A stretch of DNA of 64,000 nt, taken from NCBI GenBank assembly GCA_001897515.1, contig MKTA01000024.1:157819-221818 (forward strand), read 5' to 3'. Below, one piece after another: positions 1 through 9,846 of this stretch. How positions within the stretch are numbered: position 1 is the first letter of the stretch; the number at the start of each line of letters is the position of its first letter. The stretch comes from Bacteroidetes bacterium 41-46 (lineage in GTDB: Bacteria; Bacteroidota; Bacteroidia; Bacteroidales; UBA932). The notes under the pieces were generated by a model that saw only the letters and a list, made by a program, of their open reading frames with translations, was not told the origin of the DNA and made no database searches. The position numbers were made by a program, and so were the translations under genes.

Positions 1-1084
1 CGGAGAGTCGTTTAAAAAACTCCGAAAATCTCCTGTAAAACAGGTCCTTCTTGCAGCTCTGCTTGGATTGATCCCCGGATGTATAGGCGGATTTGCGGTG
101 GTTTCGCTCTTCACCCATAATCTTCTTAGTTTTGGTTCACTGGTGGCTATGATGATAGCATCATCAGGAGACGAGGCATTTGTAATGCTTGCATTGATAC
201 CAAAAACAGCAGTTCTGCTTTTTGTAATACTGTTTGCTATAGGTGTGGCTGCCGGGATCCTAGTTGACAAATTCTACAAAGGTGGAAAGAGACCATTCTC
301 TCCTGAGGAGTTTAAACTCCATGACGAGTGTTGTCACGAGAATCATAATCACACAGAACACCACCCTGTTTCCCCGGCAAAGAGAAGCATGACCAGAGAG
401 AGAATCATTATAATGGCCGGAATTGCAGTCTTTATCATTGCGGTATTTGCAGGAATTTTAGAACACGACCACTCGGCTCATGCTCATGAAACAGCTCCTG
501 CTGTTACTACCGATATACATGACCACACAGGTCACGACCACGCAGATCACGACCACGCAGATCACGACCATGCAGAACTTGGCCACACAGAACATGGTCA
601 CGCAGGATTTGACATCTTCTCTGAGAGGTGGATGAATCTGCTTTTTGCCGGAGTCAGTATATTTTTGCTTATTCTGACTGCCAGAGCCGGCGATCACTTT
701 ATTAAAGAGCATCTATGGGGTCATGTCGTAAAAAAGCATTTCCGCTCTATTTTCTTATGGACATTCGGTGCACTGCTTGTAATCCACTTCGGAATGCAGT
801 TTCTTGACATTGAACACTGGCTGAAAGACAACATCATTCTAATGATAGGAATAGCGGTTCTTATAGGTATAATTCCAGAGTCAGGTCCTCATATGGTATT
901 TATCACCCTTTTTGCCGGTGGCTTGATCCCATTCTCAGTATTACTTGCGAGTTCTATTGCTCAGGACGGACACACTGCCCTTCCACTGCTGGCAGAAAGT
1001 AAAAAAGGCTTTGTACTTGCCAAAGCCATTAATATTACAATAGGATTTGCGATAGGAGTTGCCGTACACCTGGCGGGGTTTTAA
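1..1084 (+). CDS. Putative 10-TM heavy-metal exporter (ArsP_2-like), 5' partial
   Basis: The reading frame is open from the first bases of the window, so the N-terminus is missing; an in-frame TTG at 68 is internal, not the start. The visible 360 or so residues hold hydrophobic segments separated by a very histidine-rich loop (roughly window residues 110-225) with repeated DH, GH and AH pairs, a typical metal-binding loop. The C-terminal half carries the motif IPESGPHMVFITLFAGG. This matches my memory of the Bacteroidota family called putative manganese or 10-TM heavy-metal exporter (PF11449). Substrate metal is not known. It converges with rho downstream. Confidence 0.7.
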   Translation, partial: GESFKKLRKSPVKQVLLAALLGLIPGCIGGFAVVSLFTHNLLSFGSLVAMMIASSGDEAFVMLALIPKTAVLLFVILFAIGVAAGILVDKFYKGGKRPFSPEEFKLHDECCHENHNHTEHHPVSPAKRSMTRERIIIMAGIAVFIIAVFAGILEHDHSAHAHETAPAVTTDIHDHTGHDHADHDHADHDHAELGHTEHGHAGFDIFSERWMNLLFAGVSIFLLILTARAGDHFIKEHLWGHVVKKHFRSIFLWTFGALLVIHFGMQFLDIEHWLKDNIILMIGIAVLIGIIPESGPHMVFITLFAGGLIPFSVLLASSIAQDGHTALPLLAESKKGFVLAKAINITIGFAIGVAVHLAGF

Positions 1085-1095
1085 TACCCCGCAGG
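1069..1095 (+). terminator. Hairpin over the exporter stop codon
   Basis: GCGGGG (1073-1078) pairs with CCCCGC (1087-1092); after a one-base bulge three more pairs form (1069-1071 with 1093-1095). The loop contains the stop codon. No strong T-run follows, so function as a terminator between the convergent exporter and rho genes is only possible. Confidence 0.35.
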
Positions 1096-1111
1096 TTAAG
1101 GCTTATATTTA

Positions 1112-2941
1112 TTACTCTCCATTCATAGAGCTCAGAAACTCCAAGTTATTATCTGTTCTCATGAGTCTCGTCTTCATAAACTCCATAGCCTCAACAGAAT
1201 TCATATCAGCAAGGTAGTTTCTCAGTATCCAGATTCTGTTCAATGTCTCTTTATCAAATAGTAAATCATCTCTTCTTGTGCTACTTAGAGTAACATCAAC
1301 TGCCGGGAAGATTCTCTTATTTGATAATTTTCTGTCAAGCTGGAGCTCCATATTACCGGTTCCCTTGAACTCCTCAAAAATGACCTCATCCATCTTAGAT
1401 CCCGTCTCAGTAAGGGCCGTAGCAATGATTGTCAGTGAGCCGCCATCCTCAATATTTCTTGCCGCTCCAAAGAAGCGTTTTGGTTTATGAAGAGCATTTG
1501 CATCCACACCGCCACTAAGTACTTTTCCTGATGCAGGCTGGACTGTATTGAATGCTCTGGCAAGTCGGGTTATGGAGTCAAGAAGGATGACAACATCATG
1601 ACCGCACTCAACCAGCCTTTTTGCCTTCTCCAGAACAATATTGGCAACTTTAACATGCCTCTCTGCCGGTTCGTCAAAAGTGGAGGCGATAACTTCTGCC
1701 TTTACACTCCTCTGCATATCTGTAACCTCCTCAGGACGTTCGTCAATGAGCAGTACAATCATATATACTTCAGGATGGTTGTCGGCAATTGCATTGGCTA
1801 TATCCTTTAACAATACTGTCTTTCCTGTCTTAGGCTGAGCCACAATCAGTCCTCTCTGCCCTTTGCCAATTGGGGCAAAGAGATCCACTACCCTAGTTGA
1901 TAAATTATTATGCCCGTTTGATGTGATATTAAATTTCTCCTCAGGAAAGAGTGGAGTCAGGAAGTCAAATGGTACTCGGTCTCTTATAAATTCAGGGCTT
2001 CTGCCGTTTATCTGTTTAACCTTTACAAGCGGAAAATACTTATCTCCCTCTCTTGGAGGCTTGATCTCTCCTGTAAGGGTATCTCCCGTTTTTAACCCGT
2101 AAAGCTTTATCTGAGACTGTGATATATAAATATCATCAGGTGAGTTCAGGTAATTGTAATCAGATGACCTTAAAAAGCCATATCCGTCAGGCATAATTTC
2201 AAGAACACCTGTAGCCTCAACCTCTCCCTCAAATTCAATTTTTGGTCTGGCAGGCTTTACCTCTCCCTGATTATGTTTTACAAATTCACTGACAGTTTTG
2301 GGTTGAGTATTCTCAATTTTTAACTCTCTTGTAACGGCAACGATTGCAGCTACTTCAGCTTCAGAGCTTTGCGATTGCTGAGCAGATTCTGTTTTCTGCA
2401 TAGTGCTCTGCGCCCTCTCCTGATTCGGTTTAGCTTCAGATTCAGAAGAACTTTTTCTTGCAGGACGTCCTCTTTTACGCTGAGATTTTCCGTCCTCTAT
2501 TCTGCCATCTGTTTTAACCACTATATTAGATTCTGCCTTTATTTCAGGGGTTTGCTCAGATTTAGCCTCCAACTTCAATTCAGGCTTCACAACCTGTTTT
2601 GGCTCTGATTTAGGCTCCTGTTTAAGCTCCGGCTTAGCCTCCTGTTTGACTTCCGGCTTCTGCTCCCCCTTTTGTTCAAGTGGCTGTTGCTGCTTAGGCT
2701 TAGGCTTATCCTCTTTCCTCTTTGGACCTCTCTTGGCCGGTTTAGGAGCACTATTCTGAGGCTGTGTCTTTTTTACAATAAGAGGTGCGCCGGATTTACT
2801 CCCTAATCTCGCCTGCTCATCCAGAATTTCATAAATGAGATCCTCTCTAGTCATTTTTTTGTAATTGCTCAGCTTAAGCTCTTCAGCAATTGCAAACAGG
2901 TCCTCCAGACCCTTCTTGCTTAACTCTACTATGTCGTACAT
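1112..2941 (-). CDS. rho: Transcription termination factor Rho with long disordered insert
   Basis: 609 residues from ATG 2941; an upstream in-frame start at 3004 would add 21 residues unlike the family. Order: Rho N-terminal helical domain ([15 protein letters not shown]), then about 170 residues rich in K, E, P and Q with repeated KPE/KSE units, then the cold-shock-like RNA-binding domain ([15 protein letters not shown]), then the RecA-like motor with Walker A (AQPKTGKT) and Walker B ([13 protein letters not shown]). Rho is a hexameric RNA helicase that ends transcription. The low-complexity insert is known in Bacteroidota Rho proteins; in Bacteroides thetaiotaomicron it has been linked to phase separation. 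The core is intact, so it should be active. Confidence 0.97.
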   Translation of the reverse strand: MYDIVELSKKGLEDLFAIAEELKLSNYKKMTREDLIYEILDEQARLGSKSGAPLIVKKTQPQNSAPKPAKRGPKRKEDKPKPKQQQPLEQKGEQKPEVKQEAKPELKQEPKSEPKQVVKPELKLEAKSEQTPEIKAESNIVVKTDGRIEDGKSQRKRGRPARKSSSESEAKPNQERAQSTMQKTESAQQSQSSEAEVAAIVAVTRELKIENTQPKTVSEFVKHNQGEVKPARPKIEFEGEVEATGVLEIMPDGYGFLRSSDYNYLNSPDDIYISQSQIKLYGLKTGDTLTGEIKPPREGDKYFPLVKVKQINGRSPEFIRDRVPFDFLTPLFPEEKFNITSNGHNNLSTRVVDLFAPIGKGQRGLIVAQPKTGKTVLLKDIANAIADNHPEVYMIVLLIDERPEEVTDMQRSVKAEVIASTFDEPAERHVKVANIVLEKAKRLVECGHDVVILLDSITRLARAFNTVQPASGKVLSGGVDANALHKPKRFFGAARNIEDGGSLTIIATALTETGSKMDEVIFEEFKGTGNMELQLDRKLSNKRIFPAVDVTLSSTRRDDLLFDKETLNRIWILRNYLADMNSVEAMEFMKTRLMRTDNNLEFLSSMNGE

Positions 2942-3030
2942 CAAATTTGTTTGGGAATTGAATTGTGGATTTATCTGAAATATAAATCGCCGAATTATCC
3001 GCAAATATAGTTAAATAGTTGAATAACCAC

Positions 3031-3057
3031 AAAAAAAGTGGAGCAATGCCCCACTTT
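3031..3057 (-). terminator. Terminator of ridA
   Basis: Read on the minus strand, AAAGTGGGGC, the loop ATT and GCTCCACTTT form a 10-base stem with one mismatch, followed directly by a run of T. It lies just after the ridA stop and before rho, so it would end the ridA (and lptD) transcript. Confidence 0.75.
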
Positions 3058-3061
3058 CAAT

Positions 3062-3442
3062 CTACTTTGCAGCCACAACATCAGCTTCAATCAGGCTTCC
3101 TTTTGGCAATCCCTTTACCGCAAAAGCAACGCGAGCAGGGTATGGCTCCTTAAAAAAGTTTGAATAAATTTCGTTCATGGTGGCAAAATCCGCCATATCT
3201 GTTAAATAGACAGTAGTCTTAACAACATTTTCAAAGCCATATCCAGCCTCATTAAGTATATGGCCAATGTTTTCAAAAACCTTTACACACTGCTCCTTTA
3301 CTCCTCCCGGCACAAACTCTCCGGTTGCGACATCTATTGGAAGCTGACCTGAAACATACAGAAATCCGTTAATCTCTATAGCCTGGTTGTAAGGGCCAAC
3401 AGCCTTAGGGGCTGCAGGGGATGAAATAATTCTTTTGTTCAT
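3062..3442 (-). CDS. ridA: RidA family enamine/imine deaminase
   Basis: 126 residues from ATG 3442; the longer frame from 3472 adds ten non-conserved residues. It shows the family pattern: SPAAPKAVGPYNQAI at the N-terminus, FLYVSGQLPID, and the C-terminal block YPARVAFAVKGLPKGSLIEADVVA with the conserved arginine and glutamate of the trimer interface pocket. RidA proteins hydrolyse reactive 2-aminoacrylate and related enamines made by PLP enzymes. It lies directly downstream of lptD on the same strand, with a terminator after it. Confidence 0.95.
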   Translation of the reverse strand: MNKRIISSPAAPKAVGPYNQAIEINGFLYVSGQLPIDVATGEFVPGGVKEQCVKVFENIGHILNEAGYGFENVVKTTVYLTDMADFATMNEIYSNFFKEPYPARVAFAVKGLPKGSLIEADVVAAK

Positions 3443-3476
3443 ATTTTTATAGTTGTATTGTGAAGTTAACAAATTA

Positions 3477-6158
3477 CTAGAAATTATCCCAATAACTTGA
3501 TCCCTTTTTAAATTTCAGCAAATCAGCAAGTGCCGAAGCAGTTGCACTAATCCTGAAGCTCCAGCTCTGCCACTGCCCGGTTGGTACCCAGGAGACAGAA
3601 ATATTGAAGCAGTGAAGATCATATGTTGCGCTTAGCTGTGTTGTTGTAAGAGTAAAGCTGGACAGATCAATATTGGTATTGACATTTATATTGAAAGCCT
3701 TAGTTATCCTTAACTGTCCGGAGAGACCAAGAGTCTGCATATGCATGTGTTTAGTCATCAGCTTATCCTGCTGAGTGTCGTACTCATAACGTTTGCCATA
3801 GGAGTAATTATAATTAAAACTGACAGTCCAGGGAATTGACGGATCAAGATAATAGACCCACCCTCCCGGTATATACTCTCCGGTAACAGGATGATGATAA
3901 ATTTTGGTATAGTCTCTGGGCTCAGATTTTACCCCTCCAAATGTATCTCCGGCAGGTGTCTGGTTATTGTCACCGGGGAATTTACGCACCCCTCCTCTTC
4001 GCTCTCCCTTTCCTGAAAGCTGATAAGAGAGAGTCATGCTGGCATTCTCAACTCTTGCAAGTTTGAGCCCGCCCTCTTTTGCAATATTGAACTGATTTAT
4101 TACCCTTCCTGTTTTATCAACAGCGTACGGATTTAAGGATGCATTTGCACTAAAGCCAAGTGATCCGAAAATAGTAGTGTTCATATTTACAGATATATTT
4201 GAGAGCTTCAGTGAGTCTGCAAGAAAGTTATAAGATCCCCCAATGGCTAAATTATCAATTAGCTTTATCTTCTTAGTACCTGTACCGGTTGTATCATCCA
4301 GGTCCCTTAACTTTGCCTCAAGGTTATTTCCAAGAGAGAAGTTCAAAGAGGCGTTTCTCCCTTTGCCGGGGGGTGAGTATATCAAGCCGTCATATCTGTT
4401 ATAGTCCAGTAAATGCTGAATACCATTCTCGTCAATGTAATCAAGAGTCCTGTACCCATTGCCCGGAGTACCCAGTTCAGGTCTGTAGCCAAAGGAAATT
4501 GTCGGAGTCATCATGTGTCTGACTGCCTGCAATTTTCTATTTTTTCCAAAATTGAATGTTCCGTATACCCTTGTACTCATTGAGAGGGAAGCAGAAAAAT
4601 CCTGAGTTACCCCAAAATGGCTGAACATCTTTGAGACCTGACTCTCTACCCTTTGAGTCTCCTCATTGAAATACTTATCATTAGTCTGGAAAAACCAGTT
4701 CATCCCGTAAGCGACACCAGGTGAGAAATTAAGATAGTTCAGAAGGGTAAATGTAGGCAAGCCAATAGAAAAGTTGTGCCTCATTCCGCTCCTGAATTTT
4801 GAAAGAAAGTCCGGAGAGCTGAAGTCCTTTAGTTTAAAATTCACCTTGTTGTCTAAAGATGTATTGTAGCTCAATGATATTGACTCATAAAACCTCTCCT
4901 TGCCTGCCCTCTCTTTCTTTTTAAAAGGGTATATCCTGTTCATTGTAAGGGTAAAATTTGGTACAGTCAGGGCATACGAACTGTCAAGAGAGTTTTGGCT
5001 GTGCAGCAGGTTGACAGACAAACTGAAAGGTGAGTCGGCAAAAGATTTTGAGTATGATATTGATGACGATACCTGGTTCTGAAGGCTCTGCTGAACATCC
5101 ATTGAGTTAAACCTGTTGTTCAAAGGTGTAGAGAAGTTAACAGAGGCCCTGAAAGATGCTCCCGGCATTGACTTTGAGTCCTGCGAATGGCTCCACCTTA
5201 CAGAAAAATCCTTTGACTGGAAAAAGTCTGTACTTCCCCTCTCGCCTGTCTGGTTATTAGAATAGTTGACAGAGAAGTCACCGTTGAACTTATATCTTTT
5301 ACGATATCTGGCAGTAAGCATTGCATTCCAGGAGCCCAAAGAGTAAAGGTCCCCTGTTATTGAAACATCAAAATACTCCCCAATTACAAAATAGTATCCA
5401 AGTCCCTTAAGGCCGAATCCTCTGGCCGCCTCCTCCTGGAATGAGGGTATCAGCAACCCTCCGGATCGCTCAGGTTTCTCCGGAACAAAACCAAACGGAA
5501 GGGCAAAAGGTACAGGCACATCCTCCAGAACAAGATAAGCCGGGCCAAAAACAGTAGTTCTTTTAGGCTCTGTAACCATTCTGGCTTTGGTCATCCTGAG
5601 GTAAAAATGGGGATGGTCCAAATCACAGGTTGTATATTTACCCTGAGAAATATTGTAAGAGTTATCTGACATCTTTTTAATGTTTGTACCATGCAGATAT
5701 CCCTCAGACTCCTGAGTTATCATATTTGTAATCCTGGCCTTCTTAGTGAGAAAGTTATAGTAAACTTTCTCCATCTCATATGATCCGTTGCCCTCTTTCA
5801 GAACAGGCCTCCCCTTCATCACTCCTGTACTATCCTTTACACCTGTTGCAAAGACTGTTCTTGTATCAAGGTCATACTCCATATATTCAGCTGTAAGCTC
5901 AATATTTTCATATGTTACTCTCACCTCCCCATAGTAATATATCATCTTTTTCCCGCCTGAGAAATCCTCAACAATTGAATCCCTTGCAACCGAAAAGGCT
6001 GGAAACTCAACCGTACCCTTCTTTTTAAGAGTATCAGTAGTTATCTTTAGAGTATCAGCAGAGGTCACCAGAGTATCCAGCTTCAAAGTCTGTCCGGCAG
6101 CATTGTGCAGAGACAAAGTGAGAGCGAAAATGGCCAGAATGATATATGAGATTCTCTT
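3477..6158 (-). CDS. lptD: LPS-assembly outer-membrane protein LptD (Bacteroidota type)
   Basis: About 893 residues. After a signal peptide (LKRISYIILAIFALTL, basic then hydrophobic) comes an OstA/LptA-like beta-jellyroll (YYGEVRVTYENIELTAEYMEYDL) and then a long beta-barrel domain ending in aromatic-rich strands. LptD inserts lipopolysaccharide into the outer leaflet. No ATG is available: TTG at 6158 is preferred because it starts right at the signal peptide; TTG 6194 is the alternative, but a TAAATTTG promoter-like box lies at 6192-6199. It is divergent from the cell-wall amidase gene, with only about 25 bases between TTG 6194 and the amidase ATG. Confidence 0.87.
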   Translation of the reverse strand, partial: KRISYIILAIFALTLSLHNAAGQTLKLDTLVTSADTLKITTDTLKKKGTVEFPAFSVARDSIVEDFSGGKKMIYYYGEVRVTYENIELTAEYMEYDLDTRTVFATGVKDSTGVMKGRPVLKEGNGSYEMEKVYYNFLTKKARITNMITQESEGYLHGTNIKKMSDNSYNISQGKYTTCDLDHPHFYLRMTKARMVTEPKRTTVFGPAYLVLEDVPVPFALPFGFVPEKPERSGGLLIPSFQEEAARGFGLKGLGYYFVIGEYFDVSITGDLYSLGSWNAMLTARYRKRYKFNGDFSVNYSNNQTGERGSTDFFQSKDFSVRWSHSQDSKSMPGASFRASVNFSTPLNNRFNSMDVQQSLQNQVSSSISYSKSFADSPFSLSVNLLHSQNSLDSSYALTVPNFTLTMNRIYPFKKKERAGKERFYESISLSYNTSLDNKVNFKLKDFSSPDFLSKFRSGMRHNFSIGLPTFTLLNYLNFSPGVAYGMNWFFQTNDKYFNEETQRVESQVSKMFSHFGVTQDFSASLSMSTRVYGTFNFGKNRKLQAVRHMMTPTISFGYRPELGTPGNGYRTLDYIDENGIQHLLDYNRYDGLIYSPPGKGRNASLNFSLGNNLEAKLRDLDDTTGTGTKKIKLIDNLAIGGSYNFLADSLKLSNISVNMNTTIFGSLGFSANASLNPYAVDKTGRVINQFNIAKEGGLKLARVENASMTLSYQLSGKGERRGGVRKFPGDNNQTPAGDTFGGVKSEPRDYTKIYHHPVTGEYIPGGWVYYLDPSIPWTVSFNYNYSYGKRYEYDTQQDKLMTKHMHMQTLGLSGQLRITKAFNINVNTNIDLSSFTLTTTQLSATYDLHCFNISVSWVPTGQWQSWSFRISATASALADLLKFKKGSSYWDNF

Positions 6159-6219
6159 CAAAAACAAAATAATTGCTACTTTTGCAAAGTGCAAATTTAA
6201 TTATTAATCAACATAAATA

Positions 6220-7329
6220 ATGCTCCGCAAATTACTTTTGATCTTTTTTTGCCTGCTGTTTCAGTTGCCAATCAATGCACAGTCCGACACAAAGGTTGCA
6301 TTGAGAAAAGTGGTAATAGATCCCGGGCACGGCGGGAAGGATCCCGGAGCTGTCAGCATTAACAAAAGACATCAGGAAAAAGATATTGTGCTTGCAGTAT
6401 CTCTGATGCTTGGCAGATTAATTAAAGAGTCGTACCCTCAGGTTGAGGTAGTTTATACAAGGTCAACAGATGTATTCATACCACTTGATAAAAGAAGTGA
6501 AATAGCGAACAAAGAGAAGGCAGACCTGTTTATCTCCATTCATGTTAACTCAGCAAGAGCACGCGCAGCATCGGGAACAGAGACATTTGTAATGGGCCTT
6601 GATAAAAGCAGTTCAAACCTGGAGGTCTCTAAGCTTGAGAATAGCGTTATTGTACTTGAAGGAGATGATTACTCAACAAAATATGAGGGTTTTGACCCAA
6701 ATGTTCCTGAGTCATATATAATCTTCTCTCTCTTACAAAATGCACACCTTGAGCACAGTTTAGCATTTGCCTCACTTGTACAGGAGCAACTATCAAACGG
6801 GCCTGTTCAAATAAACAGAGGAGTTAAACAGGCCGGTCTTCTGGTTCTGTGGAGAACAACAATGCCTGCAGTACTTGTAGAGCTAGGCTTCATATCTAAC
6901 AGCAGTGATCTGGCTATACTCGTAAAGAGAGAAAATCAGCAAAAAATGGCCGAAGCGATATTCAAAGCTTTTTCTAACTATAAAAAAATGTACGAAGATG
7001 GAGGCGGAGGTTCTCTTCTCTATGCTCCTGTCACAAACCAGCGACCACAACAGGTTGTAAATGAGAACAAAAAAACTGATGAACAGATTACTGGAACACA
7101 CATTTCCATTCAGATACTTGCAGTTACAAAGCTGCTTAAGCCTAACTCCCCAGATCTGAAAGGATTAAAAGAGTATGACTATAAAAAGATTGGTGCTTTT
7201 TACAAATACCATACGGGGAAATTCCAGACATTGTCAGAAGCATCAGATGCACTAAGGGAGATACGGAAGAGATTCCCTCAGGCATTTTTAATCAAGATTG
7301 AAAATAATACAATTGTACCACTGAAATAA
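6220..7329 (+). CDS. N-acetylmuramoyl-L-alanine amidase (Amidase_3)
   Basis: 369 residues with a signal peptide (MLRKLLLIFFCLLFQLPINAQ). The Amidase_3 zinc domain spans roughly residues 29-255: VVIDPGHGGKDPGA with the first zinc histidine, a glutamate in HQEKDIVLAV, SIHVNSA with another zinc histidine, and the catalytic glutamate in VELGFISN. The final 75 residues look like a small SPOR-like peptidoglycan-binding fold (SIQILAVTK... and a repeat-like tail), by shape rather than clear motif. It cleaves the stem peptide from MurNAc in the periplasm. The MCE gene starts 5 bases downstream, so the two are probably cotranscribed. Confidence 0.92.
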   Translation: MLRKLLLIFFCLLFQLPINAQSDTKVALRKVVIDPGHGGKDPGAVSINKRHQEKDIVLAVSLMLGRLIKESYPQVEVVYTRSTDVFIPLDKRSEIANKEKADLFISIHVNSARARAASGTETFVMGLDKSSSNLEVSKLENSVIVLEGDDYSTKYEGFDPNVPESYIIFSLLQNAHLEHSLAFASLVQEQLSNGPVQINRGVKQAGLLVLWRTTMPAVLVELGFISNSSDLAILVKRENQQKMAEAIFKAFSNYKKMYEDGGGGSLLYAPVTNQRPQQVVNENKKTDEQITGTHISIQILAVTKLLKPNSPDLKGLKEYDYKKIGAFYKYHTGKFQTLSEASDALREIRKRFPQAFLIKIENNTIVPLK

Positions 7330-7334
7330 AGGAG

Positions 7335-8252
7335 ATGAAATTAAAACTGACAAAAGAGCAGAAGACTGGCCTCTTTGCACTTGTAACTCTAATTGCCACA
7401 TACTTTATGATTAATTTCCTGAAGGGGCAGGACTTCTTCAATAAAAATAATATCTACTTTGTCAAATACGAGAATGTTGAAGGTTTGACTCCTACAGGTC
7501 CCGTCTATTTCAAAGGGCATAAAATAGGAACTGTAGAATCAATAGTCTATATCAAGGAGAGCGGCAACTTCATCGCTAAGTTCAAAGTTAAGGCAGACTA
7601 TCCCATTCCTTCAAATTCAGTTGCAATGATTTACTCAGCAGATCTGCTCGGATCCAAGGCTGTCAAAATTGTCCCGGGAGACTCTCAGCAAATACTTAAT
7701 CATAAAGACACCCTGGCCTCAGGCATGGAGGAGGGGCTTGTTGAGATGCTAGTATCTGAGATACTTCCTTTAAAAGACAGCATAAACACACTGTTATCCT
7801 CTCTAAACACCACTGTAAAAGGGATTAACCAGATTCTTGACGAAAAGGGACAGGCAAACATTAAATCCATTATAGCAGGCCTGAACAGGACCATCAAGAA
7901 TTTTGAAACAATCTCCTCAAACCTTGGGGAGAGCGGACCAGAAATAACTGCAACACTTGAGAACCTAAAAAATCTCACGGCCAAACTTGATGTTGCCGCA
8001 GAACCTCTAGGCAAAACAGTCAGCAACCTTTCAGAGATTACTGATTCACTTGCTGCAGCAGACCTTGCTGCAACTATCGGCTCGCTAAAGACTCTACTTG
8101 ATGAACTGAGAAACCCTCAGGGTTCTATTGGAAAACTTATGGCAACAGATTCTCTCCATAACTCAGTTAACACTCTGGTGAAAAATCTTGATGATTTGAT
8201 TGAGAATATCAATAATAATCCAAAAAAATATATCAAGATTACCGTGTTCTAA
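7335..8252 (+). CDS. MlaD/MCE-family lipid-transport protein
   Basis: 305 residues. One N-terminal membrane anchor (ALVTLIATYFMINFL) is followed by a single MCE domain at about residues 35-125 (VKYENVEGLTPTGPVYFKGHKIGTVESI) and a long alpha-helical tail with repeated NLxxLTxxLD-like segments. MCE proteins bind phospholipid between the membranes as part of Mla-type ABC systems. The partner ATPase and permease (MlaF/MlaE) are not in the window. It follows the amidase gene after 5 bases. Confidence 0.9.
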   Translation: MKLKLTKEQKTGLFALVTLIATYFMINFLKGQDFFNKNNIYFVKYENVEGLTPTGPVYFKGHKIGTVESIVYIKESGNFIAKFKVKADYPIPSNSVAMIYSADLLGSKAVKIVPGDSQQILNHKDTLASGMEEGLVEMLVSEILPLKDSINTLLSSLNTTVKGINQILDEKGQANIKSIIAGLNRTIKNFETISSNLGESGPEITATLENLKNLTAKLDVAAEPLGKTVSNLSEITDSLAAADLAATIGSLKTLLDELRNPQGSIGKLMATDSLHNSVNTLVKNLDDLIENINNNPKKYIKITVF

Positions 8253-8319
8253 ATCAGTGAATTACAATATCGGAAAATTTATTGTTTTTCTTTTCTGAAA
8301 AAATTTATGACTGACCAAC

Positions 8320-8370
8320 AAGCACTTGAAAAATTCTTGAAATTTACAAGTGCTTTTTGATTTTTTTTTA
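8320..8370 (+). terminator. Terminator after the amidase-MCE operon
   Basis: AAGCACTTG (8320-8328) pairs perfectly with CAAGTGCTT (8347-8355) across an 18-base loop and is followed by TTTGATTTTTTTTT. It separates the MCE gene from dnaA. Confidence 0.8.
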
Positions 8371-8376
8371 CAGAAT

Positions 8377-8385
8377 TTATCCCCA
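8377..8385 (+). promoter_or_regulatory. DnaA-box-like site upstream of dnaA
   Basis: TTATCCCCA differs at one position from the TTATCCACA consensus and lies 36 bases before the dnaA start. A single box fits autoregulation at most; there is no cluster of boxes that would mark an origin. Confidence 0.3.
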
Positions 8386-8420
8386 ATTTTGTAAGCAATC
8401 TAAACTTCATACCATAAACT

Positions 8421-9836
8421 ATGACCGATCAGAAACATATAGCTGTGTGGGATAATTGTCTCCGGATAATAAAAGATAATATTCCTCCCAGCAGCTTTAA
8501 AACATGGTTCGTTCCCATCAAGGCGGTCAAATATCTGGACTCGGTATTAACAATCGAGGTACCTTCGGACTTTTTCAGGGAGTATCTGGAAGAGCAATTT
8601 ATTGAGCTTATTGGAAAGACACTCAGAAGAGTGGTGGGCAGCAGCGCTAAGCTGGAGTACAATGTTAGAGTGGTTTCAAACGAAGAGGCTGTCACAATGC
8701 CTCAGCAAGGACTACACGAAATTACAAACAGAACTGTCCCTTTTCCGGCACAAAACGGAACTTTTGCAAACCCATTCGTAATCCCCGGACTACAGCAGAG
8801 ACAGATAGATCCGCAGCTAAACCCAAATTTTAGTTTCAGGAATTTTATTGAGGGTGAATGCAACAGACTGGCTAGAGCTGCTGGTCTTAACATCTCATCA
8901 AACCCTGGAAACAATTCATTTAATCCACTCTTTTTGTATGGCGGCTCAGGGCTGGGAAAGACACACCTTGCTCAGGCCATAGGAATAGAAATAAAGGAGA
9001 GGTATCCGGAAAAAATTGTGCTTTATGTGAGTGCGAACAGGTTCCAGACGCAGTTTATGGACGCTGCAAATGTAAAAAACAAGCTCACAGATTTTCTGCA
9101 CTTCTATCAGATGATAGATGTTCTGATAATTGACGATGTTCATGAGTTTGCGGGTAAACCGGGAACTCAAAATGCATTTTTCCACATTTTCAGTCATCTT
9201 CATAATATTGGCAAACAACTTATTTTAACTTCAGACAAAGCTCCTTCCGAGCTTCAGGATCTTGAGCAGCGTCTTCTATCCAGGTTCAAATGGGGTCTTG
9301 TTGCTGAACTTGCTCAGCCTGATTATGAGACCAGAGTGGCAATTCTAAAGGCAAAAAGCTATAAAGATGGTATTGTACTGCCTGAGGAGGTTATTACATA
9401 TCTTGCAAACAATATAACGAGCAATGTAAGAGAGATTGAGGGGACACTTATATCTTTGCTGGCTCAGTCAACCCTTACCAACAGAAAAATAACACTTGAA
9501 CTTGCCGAATCTCTTACTGAGAGATTTGTAAGCAAAAACAAAGCGGAGATCTCAGTTGGGAAGATACAGAAAATTGTGTGCGAATATTTCAAGATTAGTA
9601 CTGAGTCATTCCTTTCGCCATCCAGAAAGAGAGAGTTTGTACAGGCAAGGCAAATTGCAATGTATCTCAGCAGAAACATGACAAACAATTCACTGGCATC
9701 AATAGGAGCCCAGATTGGCGGCAGGGATCACGCAACTGTGCTCCATGCGTACAACACAGTAAAAGATCTGATAGACACAAACAGATCATTCAGGAAATAT
9801 GTTTCTGACATTGAGAGCCAGCTTAAATCCAACTAA
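8421..9836 (+). CDS. dnaA: Chromosomal replication initiator DnaA
   Basis: 471 residues, full length. Domain I (residues 1-90, CLRIIKDNIPPSSFKTWFVP), a variable linker, AAA+ domain III with Walker A (GGSGLGKTHLAQAI, about 174-187) and Walker B (VLIIDDVHEFAG), sensor/arginine-finger region (LEQRLLSRFKWGL), and DNA-binding domain IV with the signature GGRDHATVLHAYNTV near the C-terminus. It starts replication by opening the origin. It stands alone behind a terminator; dnaN is not adjacent, and pepD begins 10 bases downstream. Confidence 0.98.
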   Translation: MTDQKHIAVWDNCLRIIKDNIPPSSFKTWFVPIKAVKYLDSVLTIEVPSDFFREYLEEQFIELIGKTLRRVVGSSAKLEYNVRVVSNEEAVTMPQQGLHEITNRTVPFPAQNGTFANPFVIPGLQQRQIDPQLNPNFSFRNFIEGECNRLARAAGLNISSNPGNNSFNPLFLYGGSGLGKTHLAQAIGIEIKERYPEKIVLYVSANRFQTQFMDAANVKNKLTDFLHFYQMIDVLIIDDVHEFAGKPGTQNAFFHIFSHLHNIGKQLILTSDKAPSELQDLEQRLLSRFKWGLVAELAQPDYETRVAILKAKSYKDGIVLPEEVITYLANNITSNVREIEGTLISLLAQSTLTNRKITLELAESLTERFVSKNKAEISVGKIQKIVCEYFKISTESFLSPSRKREFVQARQIAMYLSRNMTNNSLASIGAQIGGRDHATVLHAYNTVKDLIDTNRSFRKYVSDIESQLKSN

Positions 9837-9846
9837 GAGAACAACC

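Noticed and set aside
520..610. CRISPR-like or satellite repeat
   Set aside because: The short repeats code for His/Asp pairs in the exporter loop; they are imperfect, have no spacers and are in frame.
1641..2102. Plus-strand open frames inside rho
   Set aside because: They are shadows of rho in other frames; none has a family match.
8253..8420. Replication origin upstream of dnaA
   Set aside because: Only one DnaA-box-like site and one terminator are present; no box cluster is visible.
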